Shown piece after piece: positions 1-8,010 of a DNA stretch of 8,872 bases. The stretch spans positions 1 through 8,872 of the forward strand of contig JAFTEG010000399.1 in assembly GCA_017453765.1 (NCBI GenBank). The letters are read 5' to 3'. Both the position numbers and the translations under genes were made by a program. The stretch's first letter is position 1; each line of letters starts with the position of its first letter. The notes beneath the pieces were generated by a model. That model was not told the DNA's origin. It did not search any database and saw only the letters and a program-made list of their open reading frames with translations. Origin of the DNA: Selenomonadaceae bacterium. Lineage in GTDB: Bacteria > Bacillota > Negativicutes > Selenomonadales > Selenomonadaceae.

Positions 1-561
1 CAAATGGTTTCACTCTATCGCGGCGGCGAACTCGTCAAAATGTCCAAACGTACCGGCGAAAGTATTACTCTGCGCGAACTCATGGAAGAAGTCGGCACGG
101 ACGCGGCACGATACTTCTTTTTAATGCGGTCGATTGACAGTCAACTTGATTTTGACCTTGACCTTGCGAAAAAGCAAAGTTCAGAAAATCCCGTTTACTA
201 CATTCAGTACGCGCACGCAAGAATTTGCAGTATTTTTCGGCAGGCTGAAGAAGTCGGGCTTAAGCTTGACGCCGCGCCGAAATTTTCAATGATGACTACC
301 GCCGCTGAAATTGACCTTATCAACAAAATTTTTGAATACCCCGCCGAAGTCGATAAAGCGGCTGAAGAATTTGCGCCTCAACGCATTGCACGTTACGCCT
401 ACGATTTAGCCGCGCAGTTTCACAGCTTTTATCGTGACTGCAGAATTTTGGGCGTCGACGCTGACCTTGCTAAGGCGCGTCTTGCACTGGTAAAAATTAC
501 GGCGCATACAATTAAACACGCGCTGAATTTGTTAGGCGTCTCGGCACCTGAATCAATGTAA
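1..561 (+). CDS. argS: Arginyl-tRNA synthetase, C-terminal part (5' end outside window)
   Basis: This is a class I aminoacyl-tRNA synthetase that charges tRNA-Arg with arginine in the cytoplasm. The reading frame is already open at base 1, so the ATG at base 4 is an internal Met and the catalytic Rossmann domain with its HIGH motif lies upstream. About 186 codons are visible. The KMSKR signature appears as VKMSKRTGES near the start; it positions ATP in class I enzymes. It is followed by the conserved NPVYYIQYAHARICSI stretch that opens the helical DALR anticodon-binding domain, which fills the rest. The ending ALNLLGVSAPESM matches the usual ArgS C-terminus (LLGVSAPERM-like), so the 3' end is intact. 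ArgS proteins are usually about 550-580 residues, so roughly two thirds are missing. The stop TAA (559-561) lies inside a 17-bp tandem repeat. Identification is by motif and is very secure. Confidence 0.96.
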   Translation, partial: QMVSLYRGGELVKMSKRTGESITLRELMEEVGTDAARYFFLMRSIDSQLDFDLDLAKKQSSENPVYYIQYAHARICSIFRQAEEVGLKLDAAPKFSMMTTAAEIDLINKIFEYPAEVDKAAEEFAPQRIARYAYDLAAQFHSFYRDCRILGVDADLAKARLALVKITAHTIKHALNLLGVSAPESM

Positions 562-604
562 GCATAGAATCAATGTAGGCATATATTGAATTAATGTAGG
601 AGCA
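550..604 (+). repeat. 17-bp tandem repeat across the argS stop codon
   Basis: Two adjacent 17-bp units, 550-566 (GAATCAATGTAAGCATA) and 567-583 (GAATCAATGTAGGCATA), differ at one base. A third, degenerate unit (GAATTAATGTAGGAGCA) sits at 588-604. The first unit contains the last argS codons and the TAA stop. The last one contains the AGGAG ribosome binding site (598-602) of the gene at 611. Each copy carries TAA or TAG. The ATTAATGTAGG part resembles a segment of the heptamer array at 2788-2801, so the two repeat types may be related, but the 17-bp period is not a multiple of seven. Confidence 0.75.
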
Positions 605-610
605 ATTCAA

Positions 611-865
611 ATGCGGTGTGTGCATTGCGGCAGAAATTTTGCTGAACGTGTAAAAATTTGTCCGTATTGCGGCGTGAAGTTGACGGGGCTTGTTAATGCC
701 ATTGAGATGACTGCCGCTAAAGTTTACGTCGAAGAAAAATTTCACGGTGAACGCGGGCATGGCTTTGCCGCCGAACGCGCTAATAATTTGTACGACAACT
801 TGACCGGTAATGACGCCAAATTATCGGCGACGACAACGCGAAAAACGGCGCGGACAGAATTGTAA
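611..865 (+). CDS. N-terminal zinc-ribbon fragment of the interrupted gene
   Basis: As read, this frame makes an 84-residue protein. Its start is well supported by AGGAG at 598-602 with 8 nt to ATG. Residues 1-24 form a short zinc ribbon, CVHCG and CPYCG with ten residues between the two CxxC knuckles, of the type often found at the N-terminus of otherwise membrane-linked bacterial proteins. Residues 37-70 (VYVEEKFHGERGHGFAAERANN and following) still look like conserved sequence. From residue 71 the text (LSATTTRKTARTEL) is low-complexity and looks like out-of-frame translation, while the -1 frame at the same place gives sensible protein. The last 14 residues are therefore probably an artefact of the frameshift. 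If the lesion is real, the cell would make only this soluble zinc-ribbon stub. Confidence 0.6.
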   Translation: MRCVHCGRNFAERVKICPYCGVKLTGLVNAIEMTAAKVYVEEKFHGERGHGFAAERANNLYDNLTGNDAKLSATTTRKTARTEL

Positions 866-912
866 ACGGCTTAAATATTCAAAGTAAGTACTGCCGTACC
901 GGTTCAAAATGC

Positions 913-2061
913 GTGCAGGAATGTTTTAAAGACGGCAAGTTCCGCTACTACAATCCCGACGGCTCGCCAATGCAAATTGAAGTTCCCGCCGATAAGTACG
1001 ACGACGCGGTTAAGGCTATGCAAAATCGTATTAATCGCGGCGAAATTCGCGGCGTGCAAAAGGCTGAAGAAATTATCCGCAAAGGCAATGTGACTTACGA
1101 ACAGGCGAAAAATATTGCAAAGGCGGGGACAATCGAGTCTCTGACTTATGACGCGATTGACGGCATAAAAATCGGTGCGTACAGCGGCGGAATTTCTGCG
1201 GCGGTAACTTTTGCCGTATCGGTGTGGAGCGGAAAAACTTTTGAATCGGCGCTGGAAGAATCGGTTAAGACCGGCTTGCAAGTAGGCGGCGTGGCTTGGG
1301 CAAGTTCGATTTTGGTCGGGCAGATGATGAAGGCGGGTTTAAACAGTGCGCTGGTTCCCGCGTCGAACGCCGTTATAGGAATGCTCGGTCCGCACGCGTC
1401 GGCACATTTGGTAAACGCCTTTCGTAGCGGCGCGAATATTTACGGCGCGGCGGCAATGAGCAGTGCTTCTAAGTTACTGCGCGGCAATGTTGTCACGGGA
1501 ATTGCGACGGTTGCAATTTTGTCTGCAGGCGACGTTGTAAATATTTTTCGCGGCAGAATTTCAGCTAAGCAACTTTTCAAAAACGTGGTGAATACTTCTG
1601 CGGGTGTTGCAGGCGGTATAGGCGGCTGGATGGGCGGCGCGTCGGCAGGGGCGGCTGTAGGTTCGGTAGTTCCCATAGTCGGTACGGCGGTCGGCGGCAT
1701 TGTCGGCGGTCTTATCGGCGCTTTTGCAGGCAGTACGGCGGCGGGTAAAGTTTCACAAACGGTCACGGATAAATTTATTGAAGACGACAGTAAAAAAATG
1801 TTTGTGATTCTGCAAAATGAATTTCAAAACGTTGCATTTAACTTTATTCTAAACGAAAGTGAGACTGAAACGGTTGCCGATGAACTTAGTAAAAAATTGG
1901 ACGGCGCGACTTTGAAAGATATGTTCGCCGCCGATAATCGACAAAAATTCGCGTACGATTTAATCAGCGACATTGCCGAATCTGTTGTTAAAAGCAGACC
2001 GAAAATTCATTTGCCGTCGACGGACGAATATATAAGCGGCTTGAAAACCGTTTTGAGTTAA
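913..2061 (+). CDS. C-terminal, glycine-zipper part of the interrupted gene
   Basis: This 382-codon stretch from GTG 913 is the body of the interrupted gene; the frame is open back to 814. No Shine-Dalgarno precedes GTG 913, so independent translation is doubtful. Numbering from GTG: residues 1-75 are soluble (YYNPDGSPMQIEVP, then a helix-rich part ending TYEQAKNIAKAGTIESLTYD). Residues 87-107 and 121-139 are hydrophobic and glycine/alanine-rich. NAFRSGANIYGAAAMSSASK and a VVNIFRGRISAKQLFKNVVNT block follow. A run of G-x3-G and GG steps (about 230-278) then forms a glycine zipper suited to tight packing of membrane-inserted helices. The tail (FIEDDSKK, DELSKKLDGATLKDMFAADNRQKFAYDL) is charged and helical. 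Insertion into or association with a membrane is inference from composition. No enzyme motif is visible. Pore-like, toxin-like or structural roles are all possible and unproven. Confidence 0.65.
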   Translation: MQECFKDGKFRYYNPDGSPMQIEVPADKYDDAVKAMQNRINRGEIRGVQKAEEIIRKGNVTYEQAKNIAKAGTIESLTYDAIDGIKIGAYSGGISAAVTFAVSVWSGKTFESALEESVKTGLQVGGVAWASSILVGQMMKAGLNSALVPASNAVIGMLGPHASAHLVNAFRSGANIYGAAAMSSASKLLRGNVVTGIATVAILSAGDVVNIFRGRISAKQLFKNVVNTSAGVAGGIGGWMGGASAGAAVGSVVPIVGTAVGGIVGGLIGAFAGSTAAGKVSQTVTDKFIEDDSKKMFVILQNEFQNVAFNFILNESETETVADELSKKLDGATLKDMFAADNRQKFAYDLISDIAESVVKSRPKIHLPSTDEYISGLKTVLS

Positions 2062-2077
2062 GTGAAGGAAATTTTAA

Positions 2078-2767
2078 ATGCGTAAACTTTTAATATTGGC
2101 GGTGATGATTTTGACATTTGTAACCGGAATTAACCTTGCCGCCGCGAAAAGTACAACGCCGCAATGGATACAAAGACTGCCCGCCGCGCAGAATGCCAAT
2201 CAAATTTTCGTAGTGGCACAAGTCGGCGGACAAACTACGGCGTGGGTTTCAATGCACCAACGTGACATTAACGGCGAATGGCAACAGATGATGACGACGC
2301 CGGGTCTTATCGGCAAAAACGGTCTCGGCAAAGAGCGCGAAGGCGACAACAAAACTCCCGTCGGCGTTTTCAAATTTAACCGCGCTTTCGGCATTGCGCC
2401 GGATCCCGGTTGCTCCATTCCGTACGTGCAGGTTGACGAAAATTATTATTGGTCGGGCGACTTCAACTGCAGATACAATGAGCTTGTCGACATTCGCGAC
2501 TACCCTAACCTTGACACGGCGAACAGTGAACACCTTGTGGACTACAATGTACATTACGTCTATTGTTTGAATATGGGTTACAACGCGGAAAATGTAGCGG
2601 GTAAAGGCTCGGCGCTGTTCTTGCATTGTTTTGGACCGAATAAAACTTGGACGGCGGGTTGTGTGGCAATTCCGGAAGAGAAAATGCGGTTTGTAATGCG
2701 TAACGTAAATCCTGACTGCGTGCTTGTCATTGATTCGCTTGAAAATCTCGGCGGAAGCGTGGATTAA
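2078..2767 (+). CDS. Secreted YkuD-fold (L,D-transpeptidase-like) protein
   Basis: This 229-residue protein starts with a clear signal peptide (K3, hydrophobic LLILAVMILTFVTG, then Ala-rich AAA around residues 21-23), so it should act outside the inner membrane. The rest resembles the YkuD catalytic domain, which in characterised relatives cross-links peptidoglycan stems through L,D-transpeptidation with a cysteine nucleophile. GDNKTPVGVF at 89-98 matches the family's G-D-x-x-T-P-x-G block. FLHCFGPNKTWTAGCVAIP carries the catalytic pair, His183 and Cys195, in the TAGC form of the motif rather than the commoner SHGC. The start is set by GAAGGA at 2064-2069 with an 8-nt spacer. The gene lies 16 bp after the interrupted gene and is probably co-transcribed. 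Its TAA stop (2765-2767) touches the heptamer array. Whether the product is a transpeptidase, a carboxypeptidase or a cell-wall anchoring enzyme cannot be settled from sequence. Confidence 0.85.
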   Translation: MRKLLILAVMILTFVTGINLAAAKSTTPQWIQRLPAAQNANQIFVVAQVGGQTTAWVSMHQRDINGEWQQMMTTPGLIGKNGLGKEREGDNKTPVGVFKFNRAFGIAPDPGCSIPYVQVDENYYWSGDFNCRYNELVDIRDYPNLDTANSEHLVDYNVHYVYCLNMGYNAENVAGKGSALFLHCFGPNKTWTAGCVAIPEEKMRFVMRNVNPDCVLVIDSLENLGGSVD

Positions 2768-2874
2768 TTAAGGATTAAGAATTAAGGATTAAGAATGTAG
2801 GGGGTAGAAAGTAGAGAGTAGGCTAATCACTCTTCCCTGTTCCCTCTTTACTCTTCCCTATTCCCTATTCCCTA
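2767..2874 (+). repeat. Heptamer array A (between YkuD gene and rpoE)
   Basis: The gap is built of 7-bp units in a continuous register. From 2767 there are eight forward units: ATTAAGG, ATTAAGA, ATTAAGG, ATTAAGA, ATGTAGG, GGGTAGA, AAGTAGA, GAGTAGG (to 2822). After a short junction (CTAATC), reverse-oriented units follow from 2833: TTCCCTG, TTCCCTC, TTTACTC and three of TTCCCTA (to 2874). The reverse complement of TTCCCTA is TAGGGAA, the same family as the forward units. At the junction, 2814-2819 can pair with 2829-2834 (five pairs plus one G-T). The array ends two bases before the ATG at 2877 and just upstream of the rpoE ribosome binding site. No promoter is recognisable in it. Confidence 0.85.
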
Positions 2875-2878
2875 ATAT

Positions 2879-2883
2879 GGAGG
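2879..2883 (+). promoter_or_regulatory. Ribosome binding site that sets the rpoE start at TTG 2892
   Basis: GGAGG at 2879-2883 is followed by an 8-nt spacer and TTG at 2892. An in-frame ATG at 2877 overlaps this site and has only repeat units upstream, so it cannot use the site. The 8-nt spacing equals that of the other well-supported starts in the window. Confidence 0.8.
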
Positions 2884-2891
2884 AAAATATT

Positions 2892-3210
2892 TTGAACGAT
2901 AATGATTTTGAAAAGATGTCGGAAGTTGACGTGGCATACAGAATTTTGACTGAATCCGGCAAAGATAATCCTTTGTACTTCAAAGATTTAATTCTTGAAA
3001 TTCTCGACAAAAAAAATAAATCCGTGCAGAATGAGGCGGTTGCAATTTCCGAAGTCTACACAATGATTAATATGGACAGCCGCTTTCAGCACGTCGGTGA
3101 AGGCAAGTGGGGGTTGACTGAATGGAACCCGATTGAATCAAAACGCGGACGCGGCGCAAGAAAGGCTACAACACCTACGCCTGCTGAATCTACTGAATCT
3201 ACTGAAACGG

Positions 3211-3221
<11 letters not shown>
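2892..3221 (+). CDS. rpoE: RNA polymerase delta subunit, short form
   Basis: Delta is a small RNA polymerase subunit of Firmicutes that in Bacillus subtilis speeds polymerase recycling and makes initiation more sensitive to initiating-NTP levels. Read from TTG 2892 the protein has 109 residues. Residues 5-80 form the winged HARE-HTH domain: KMSEVDVAYRIL, then PLYFKDLILEIL, and the diagnostic end DSRFQHVGEGKWGLTEWNP. The tail (81-109) is unlike the long acidic tail of B. subtilis delta (about 173 residues in all): it has a basic patch (KRGRGARK), then a Thr/Ser/Pro stretch with a 9-bp tandem repeat (3186-3203, encoding EST-EST). The final Val-Asn-Ser and the TAA come from TTAATAG repeat units. 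ATG 2877 is an alternative start that would add five residues, but it lacks a ribosome binding site. The gene precedes pyrG, an order known in Firmicutes. Confidence 0.88.
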
Positions 3222-4988
<1,767 letters not shown>

Positions 4989-4991
4989 AAA

Positions 4992-5645
4992 ATGAAAGAT
5001 TTTTTGAAAGCGCAACTCGAAGAGGTACGGGAAAATAAATTTCGTTTCGGCTTATTGGCAGTGGCACTTTTAGCCGCGATAATTTTTGCCGTGACGGATT
5101 CTTTTGAACGCGGTGAAGAAATTGACCTTGCCGCGCCGCAAAAAATTTCGCAGGCTGACAATACAAATACCCGCGCTGTACAAACTCAAGTTGACTCGGT
5201 TGAAAGCTTACCTGCAGAAACTGTTACGGCGACAAGTGGAAATGTTAAGGCGGTAATAGGCGCAAATGCGGATGAAATTTATATTTACGATCCTTTTAAA
5301 AATCCCAATCCCGCGCCTGAAAAAAAGGTTGACCCGCCGAAAGTTGAAGTTTCCGCTAAGGCAGAGGAAAAAATTTCAAAGCCGGTTGAGCCCGTGATTG
5401 TCATTCAGCCTGCGCCGGAAGTTGACCAAACACCTAAGCCGCCGGAAGTAAAATTCGTGTTGCATGGTACTGCATTGGGCGAAAATAAAGTTGCACTGGT
5501 TCAAAAAATTTCTGAAGGCAAAGTGCTTGAAATGTTGTTTTTAAAAATCGGCGACAAGTTGAACGGTAAAAAAATTGCCGATATCGCCGAAAATTTTTTG
5601 ACTTTTGATGACGGTAATCGTATGTACTTTGAAAACAAGGAGTGA
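4992..5645 (+). CDS. Single-pass membrane protein with GspC/PilP-like C-terminal domain
   Basis: This 217-residue protein has three parts. A short charged N-terminus (residues 1-18) precedes one transmembrane segment at about 19-35 (FGLLAVALLAAIIFAVT), which should leave the rest outside the inner membrane. A linker (about 36-152) is rich in Pro, Lys, Glu and Val (NPNPAPEKKVDPPKVEV and EVDQTPKPPEV). The last 65 residues (153-217) resemble the small beta-barrel homology region of GspC/PilP inner-membrane proteins, with VLHGTALGENKVALVQ, FLKIGDKLNGKKIADIAENFLTF and a terminal strand. In type II secretion and type IV pilus machines that domain contacts the outer-membrane secretin. No other secretion gene is nearby, so its partner is unknown, and the assignment rests on pattern only. 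ATG 4992 has no ribosome binding site; an in-frame stop at 4983-4985 rules out an earlier start. The stop overlaps the pcrA ribosome binding site. Confidence 0.7.
   Translation: MKDFLKAQLEEVRENKFRFGLLAVALLAAIIFAVTDSFERGEEIDLAAPQKISQADNTNTRAVQTQVDSVESLPAETVTATSGNVKAVIGANADEIYIYDPFKNPNPAPEKKVDPPKVEVSAKAEEKISKPVEPVIVIQPAPEVDQTPKPPEVKFVLHGTALGENKVALVQKISEGKVLEMLFLKIGDKLNGKKIADIAENFLTFDDGNRMYFENKE
5637..5642 (+). promoter_or_regulatory. Ribosome binding site that sets the pcrA start at TTG 5651
   Basis: AAGGAG at 5637-5642, inside the last codons of the preceding gene, is followed by an 8-nt spacer and TTG at 5651. The in-frame GTG at 5642 begins with the last base of this site and cannot be served by it. 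The arrangement suggests translational coupling with the upstream gene. Confidence 0.75.
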
Positions 5646-5650
5646 TATTT

Positions 5651-7948
5651 TTGACTACTGACGAAGTAAGTTTACAGGGAGAAGTTCATACCGAAGAAGA
5701 CCTTTTGAAAGATTTAAATCCCGCGCAGAAAGAGGCGGTACAATATCTTGAAGGACCTTTGCTTGTCATGGCAGGTGCAGGCTCCGGCAAGACGCGCGTT
5801 TTGACTTACAGAATAGCAAACCTGCTGGCGCACGGCGTACCGTCTTGGAATATCTTGGCGATAACATTTACAAATAAAGCCGCCAATGAAATGAAAACCC
5901 GCGCAGAAAAATTAATCGGCGAGAGTGCAAAAAAAGTTTGGATAAGCACGTTTCATTCATTCTGCGCGCGGCTTTTGCGACGTGAAATAGAAGTTACCGG
6001 CAAGTACACAAACAACTACATAATCTACGACGCGGGCGACAGCGCGACGGTGATTCGTGAATGCGTAAGAGAATTGCAACTCGACGAGGAAAGATTTGCC
6101 AATGTCGGTTCAAAAATTTCTGCCGCGAAAAATCTTTTGCTAAGCGCCGAGCAAATGCGTGAAAGTGTTTTGACGCATACAGATAACGTTTTGAACTTCG
6201 ATTTAAACGTATTGGCGATTTATTCACTGTACGAAAGAAAGTTGCTTGAAAACAATGCGCTTGACTTCGACGATTTAATTTTTGTCACCGTGAAACTTTT
6301 CCGCGACCACCCCGACATTTTGGAAAGGTATCAAGACAGGTTGAAGTATATTTTAATCGACGAATATCAAGACACGAACGTTGCGCAGTATGTTTTGACA
6401 AAGCAGTTGGCGGCGAAGTACAAAAATATTTGCGTTGTAGGTGACGCAGACCAGTCAATTTACGGTTGGCGCGGCGCCGATATGCGAAACATTTTAAATT
6501 TTGAAAATGACTACCCTCAAGCCAAAGTGGTATTGCTTGAACAGAATTACCGTTCGACAAAGGAGATTTTGGATGCGGCTAACGGAGTAATTCGGCATAA
6601 CAGTAACCGCATTGAAAAAAATCTTTGGACGGAAAACGGGCAGGGCGAAAAAGTTCAATTCTTTCACTGTATGTCCGATCGCTCCGAATCGGCGTTTGTG
6701 GCACGGGAAATTCGGCGTCTTGTCTCGTCTGAAAATTTTCAGTACAAAGATATTGCCCTGCTTTATCGTACCAACGCGCAGTCCCGCGTACTTGAAGAAA
6801 AGCTTATGCAACTCGATATTCCCTACATAATTGTAGGCGGCTTGAAATTTTATGAGCGCAAGGAAATTAAAGACATACTTGCCTATTTGCGGCTTATAAT
6901 AAATCACAGCGACAATATCAGCTTGCTTAGAATTATAAATGTTCCGCGACGCGGCTTCGGACCGAAAAACATTGAGCGACTTACCGAATATGCAATGCTC
7001 CATGAAATGTCTATTTTCGACGTAATTTCGCGCGATGAAAATTTGAAAAACGTCCCGCAACTTTCGCCGCGCATTCGCCAAAAACTGCGTGATTTTGCGT
7101 CAATGATATCGGGTTTTGGCGAAATGAAAAGCGGCGGTACCGATTTGCCGGAATTTATAAAATCTGTCTTGGAAACTACGGAATATATCGCTATGTTGCA
7201 AGAAGGCAAAGACTCCGATAAACCGGAAAGTATTTCGCGTATTGAAAATCTCGGCGCATTCGTCAACGGTGCGGCAGATTTCGTAAATATAAATGACGAT
7301 CCAACTTTGGATAACTTCTTAAATCACGTGGCGCTTTTGACAGATTTGGACGAAGTGAAAGAGGAAGACTCGCGCGTCTCACTTATGACGGTTCACAGCG
7401 CTAAGGGTTTGGAATTTCCCGTAGTTTTCATTACCGGCATGGAAGAAGGCTTGTTGCCGCACGCAAATTCAATTGCCGACACGGATCAGCTTGAAGAAGA
7501 GCGGCGTATTTGTTACGTTGCAATGACGCGTGCTAAACAAAAACTTTACATTACTGCGGCGGAAGAACGTAAAAATTTTGGCAGGACGTATTCAGCTAAA
7601 GTTTCTTCGTTTATAAAAGAAATTCCGCGCGAATGCATTACCGGGATGTCCGAAAAAAATGCAAGCTCCGATGTTTCTCACCACTTGGCGCCTACAAGAA
7701 AATCTGTCGAAACAAAAGTTGCAACGCCTGCCGTGTCAGCTTACGCAGACAGAACGTACACGCCGAAAATTCCCGAACGCCAAACTATAGCGTGGAAAGT
7801 CGGCGACAAGGTCAAGCATAAGAAATGGGGACTCGGTACGGTCACGGCGTCACAAGGCGGCTACTTGAAAATAAATTTTGTCAATCCCGAAATTGGTGAA
7901 AAGATGTTAAAGTCAGTTGCCGCGCCGATTGAAAAAGCGGATGAGTAG
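5651..7948 (+). CDS. pcrA: ATP-dependent DNA helicase PcrA (UvrD/Rep family, SF1A)
   Basis: PcrA is a 3'-5' DNA translocase used in repair, plasmid replication and removal of proteins such as RecA or stalled RNA polymerase. The 765-residue length from TTG 5651 is typical. Motifs run in order: Q motif LNPAQKEAVQ, Walker A AGAGSGKTRVL (Lys47), Ia TFTNKAANEMKTR, WISTFHSFCARLLR, II LIDEYQDTN (Asp237-Glu238), III VVGDADQSIYGWRGAD, IV LEQNYRST, V LMTVHSAKGLEFPVVF, VI YVAMTRAKQKLYI. After a variable linker, residues from about 715 (WKVGDKVKHKKWGLGTVTASQGG) form the C-terminal Tudor-like domain, which in PcrA/UvrD is reported to bind RNA polymerase. GTG 5642 would add three residues but overlaps the ribosome binding site. 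The last codon and TAG stop are the first unit of a heptamer array. ligA follows after 62 bp. Confidence 0.97.
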   Translation: MTTDEVSLQGEVHTEEDLLKDLNPAQKEAVQYLEGPLLVMAGAGSGKTRVLTYRIANLLAHGVPSWNILAITFTNKAANEMKTRAEKLIGESAKKVWISTFHSFCARLLRREIEVTGKYTNNYIIYDAGDSATVIRECVRELQLDEERFANVGSKISAAKNLLLSAEQMRESVLTHTDNVLNFDLNVLAIYSLYERKLLENNALDFDDLIFVTVKLFRDHPDILERYQDRLKYILIDEYQDTNVAQYVLTKQLAAKYKNICVVGDADQSIYGWRGADMRNILNFENDYPQAKVVLLEQNYRSTKEILDAANGVIRHNSNRIEKNLWTENGQGEKVQFFHCMSDRSESAFVAREIRRLVSSENFQYKDIALLYRTNAQSRVLEEKLMQLDIPYIIVGGLKFYERKEIKDILAYLRLIINHSDNISLLRIINVPRRGFGPKNIERLTEYAMLHEMSIFDVISRDENLKNVPQLSPRIRQKLRDFASMISGFGEMKSGGTDLPEFIKSVLETTEYIAMLQEGKDSDKPESISRIENLGAFVNGAADFVNINDDPTLDNFLNHVALLTDLDEVKEEDSRVSLMTVHSAKGLEFPVVFITGMEEGLLPHANSIADTDQLEEERRICYVAMTRAKQKLYITAAEERKNFGRTYSAKVSSFIKEIPRECITGMSEKNASSDVSHHLAPTRKSVETKVATPAVSAYADRTYTPKIPERQTIAWKVGDKVKHKKWGLGTVTASQGGYLKINFVNPEIGEKMLKSVAAPIEKADE

Positions 7949-8001
7949 GGAGTAGGGACTAGGGATTAGGGAAGAGAATTTCTTAATTCTTAATTTACAT
8001 A
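7943..8001 (+). repeat. Heptamer array D (pcrA stop to ligA leader)
   Basis: Four units in exact register, GAGTAGG, GAGTAGG, GACTAGG and GATTAGG (7943-7970), are followed by GAAGAGA. Two reverse-oriented TCTTAAT units (7981-7994) and TTACATA complete the array. The reverse complement of TCTTAAT is ATTAAGA, as in array A. A small hairpin, GAATT (7976-7980) with AATTC (7985-7989), sits at the orientation change. The first unit contains the last sense codon of pcrA (GAG) and its TAG stop. Nothing here looks like a standard terminator with a GC-rich stem and T-run. Confidence 0.85.
7948..7971 (+). other. Canonical G-quadruplex motif at the pcrA stop codon
   Basis: Four GGG runs at 7948-7950, 7955-7957, 7962-7964 and 7969-7971 are separated by the 4-nt loops AGTA, ACTA and ATTA. 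This is a textbook G3-N4 motif on the coding strand, so it would also be present in the pcrA-ligA transcript. The last unit reads ATTAGGG, like telomeric repeats. It begins with the final base of the pcrA TAG stop. Folding is predicted from the pattern only. Confidence 0.6.
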
Positions 8002-8010
8002 GGTCATGTC

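Larger units (their letters stand above)
611..2061 (+). pseudogene. Frameshifted gene: zinc-ribbon protein with glycine-zipper hydrophobic core
   Basis: Two abutting frames form one interrupted gene. Frame 1 starts at ATG 611 with AGGAG at 598-602 and an 8-nt spacer; it ends at TAA 863-865. The downstream frame is open from 814 to the stop at 2059-2061 and has no ribosome binding site near its first start-like codon (GTG 913). The frames overlap at 814-865. Adding one A to the AAA at 818-820 joins them smoothly (NDAK|IIGDDNAKNGADRIVNG), giving a protein of about 483 residues. Restored order: zinc ribbon (Cys 3, 6, 17, 20), a GHGFAAERANNLYDNLTG block, a second Cys cluster (KYCRTGSKCVQEC), hydrophobic segments from about 188, a glycine zipper at about 331-379 and a charged C-terminal region. 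The layout agrees with my memory of uncharacterised Firmicutes proteins of this kind; I know no proven function. The cause is a real one-base deletion or a homopolymer sequencing error; programmed -1 shifting is less likely because the site is not a canonical slippery heptamer. Confidence 0.82.

Noticed and set aside
815..823. Programmed -1 ribosomal frameshift at the AAA TTA codons
   Set aside because: The site is not an X-XXY-YYZ heptamer (a C precedes the A-run), re-pairing of tRNA-Lys would mismatch at the first position, and no strong downstream stem was evident. A lost A is simpler, though not proven.
904..1766. Two - strand open frames (904-1281 and 1440-1766) opposite the glycine-zipper gene
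   Set aside because: The second is Pro/Ala/Thr-rich only because it is the complement of Gly/Ala codons; neither resembles a protein family.
2768..2876. Insertion-sequence or MITE end
   Set aside because: The array has inverted orientation halves but no defined terminal inverted repeats, no target-site duplication and no transposase. Its 7-bp rhythm is better described as a heptamer repeat.
2877..2879. ATG 2877 as the rpoE start
   Set aside because: It overlaps the GGAGG that serves TTG 2892, and only repeat units lie upstream.
6494..7081. 195-codon open frame on the - strand inside pcrA
   Set aside because: It lies wholly antisense to helicase motifs of a complete pcrA, has no recognisable domain, and its open length follows from the codon use of the + strand gene.
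7976..8001. Rho-independent terminator after pcrA
   Set aside because: The only stem (GAATT/AATTC) is five AT-rich pairs with no following T-run.
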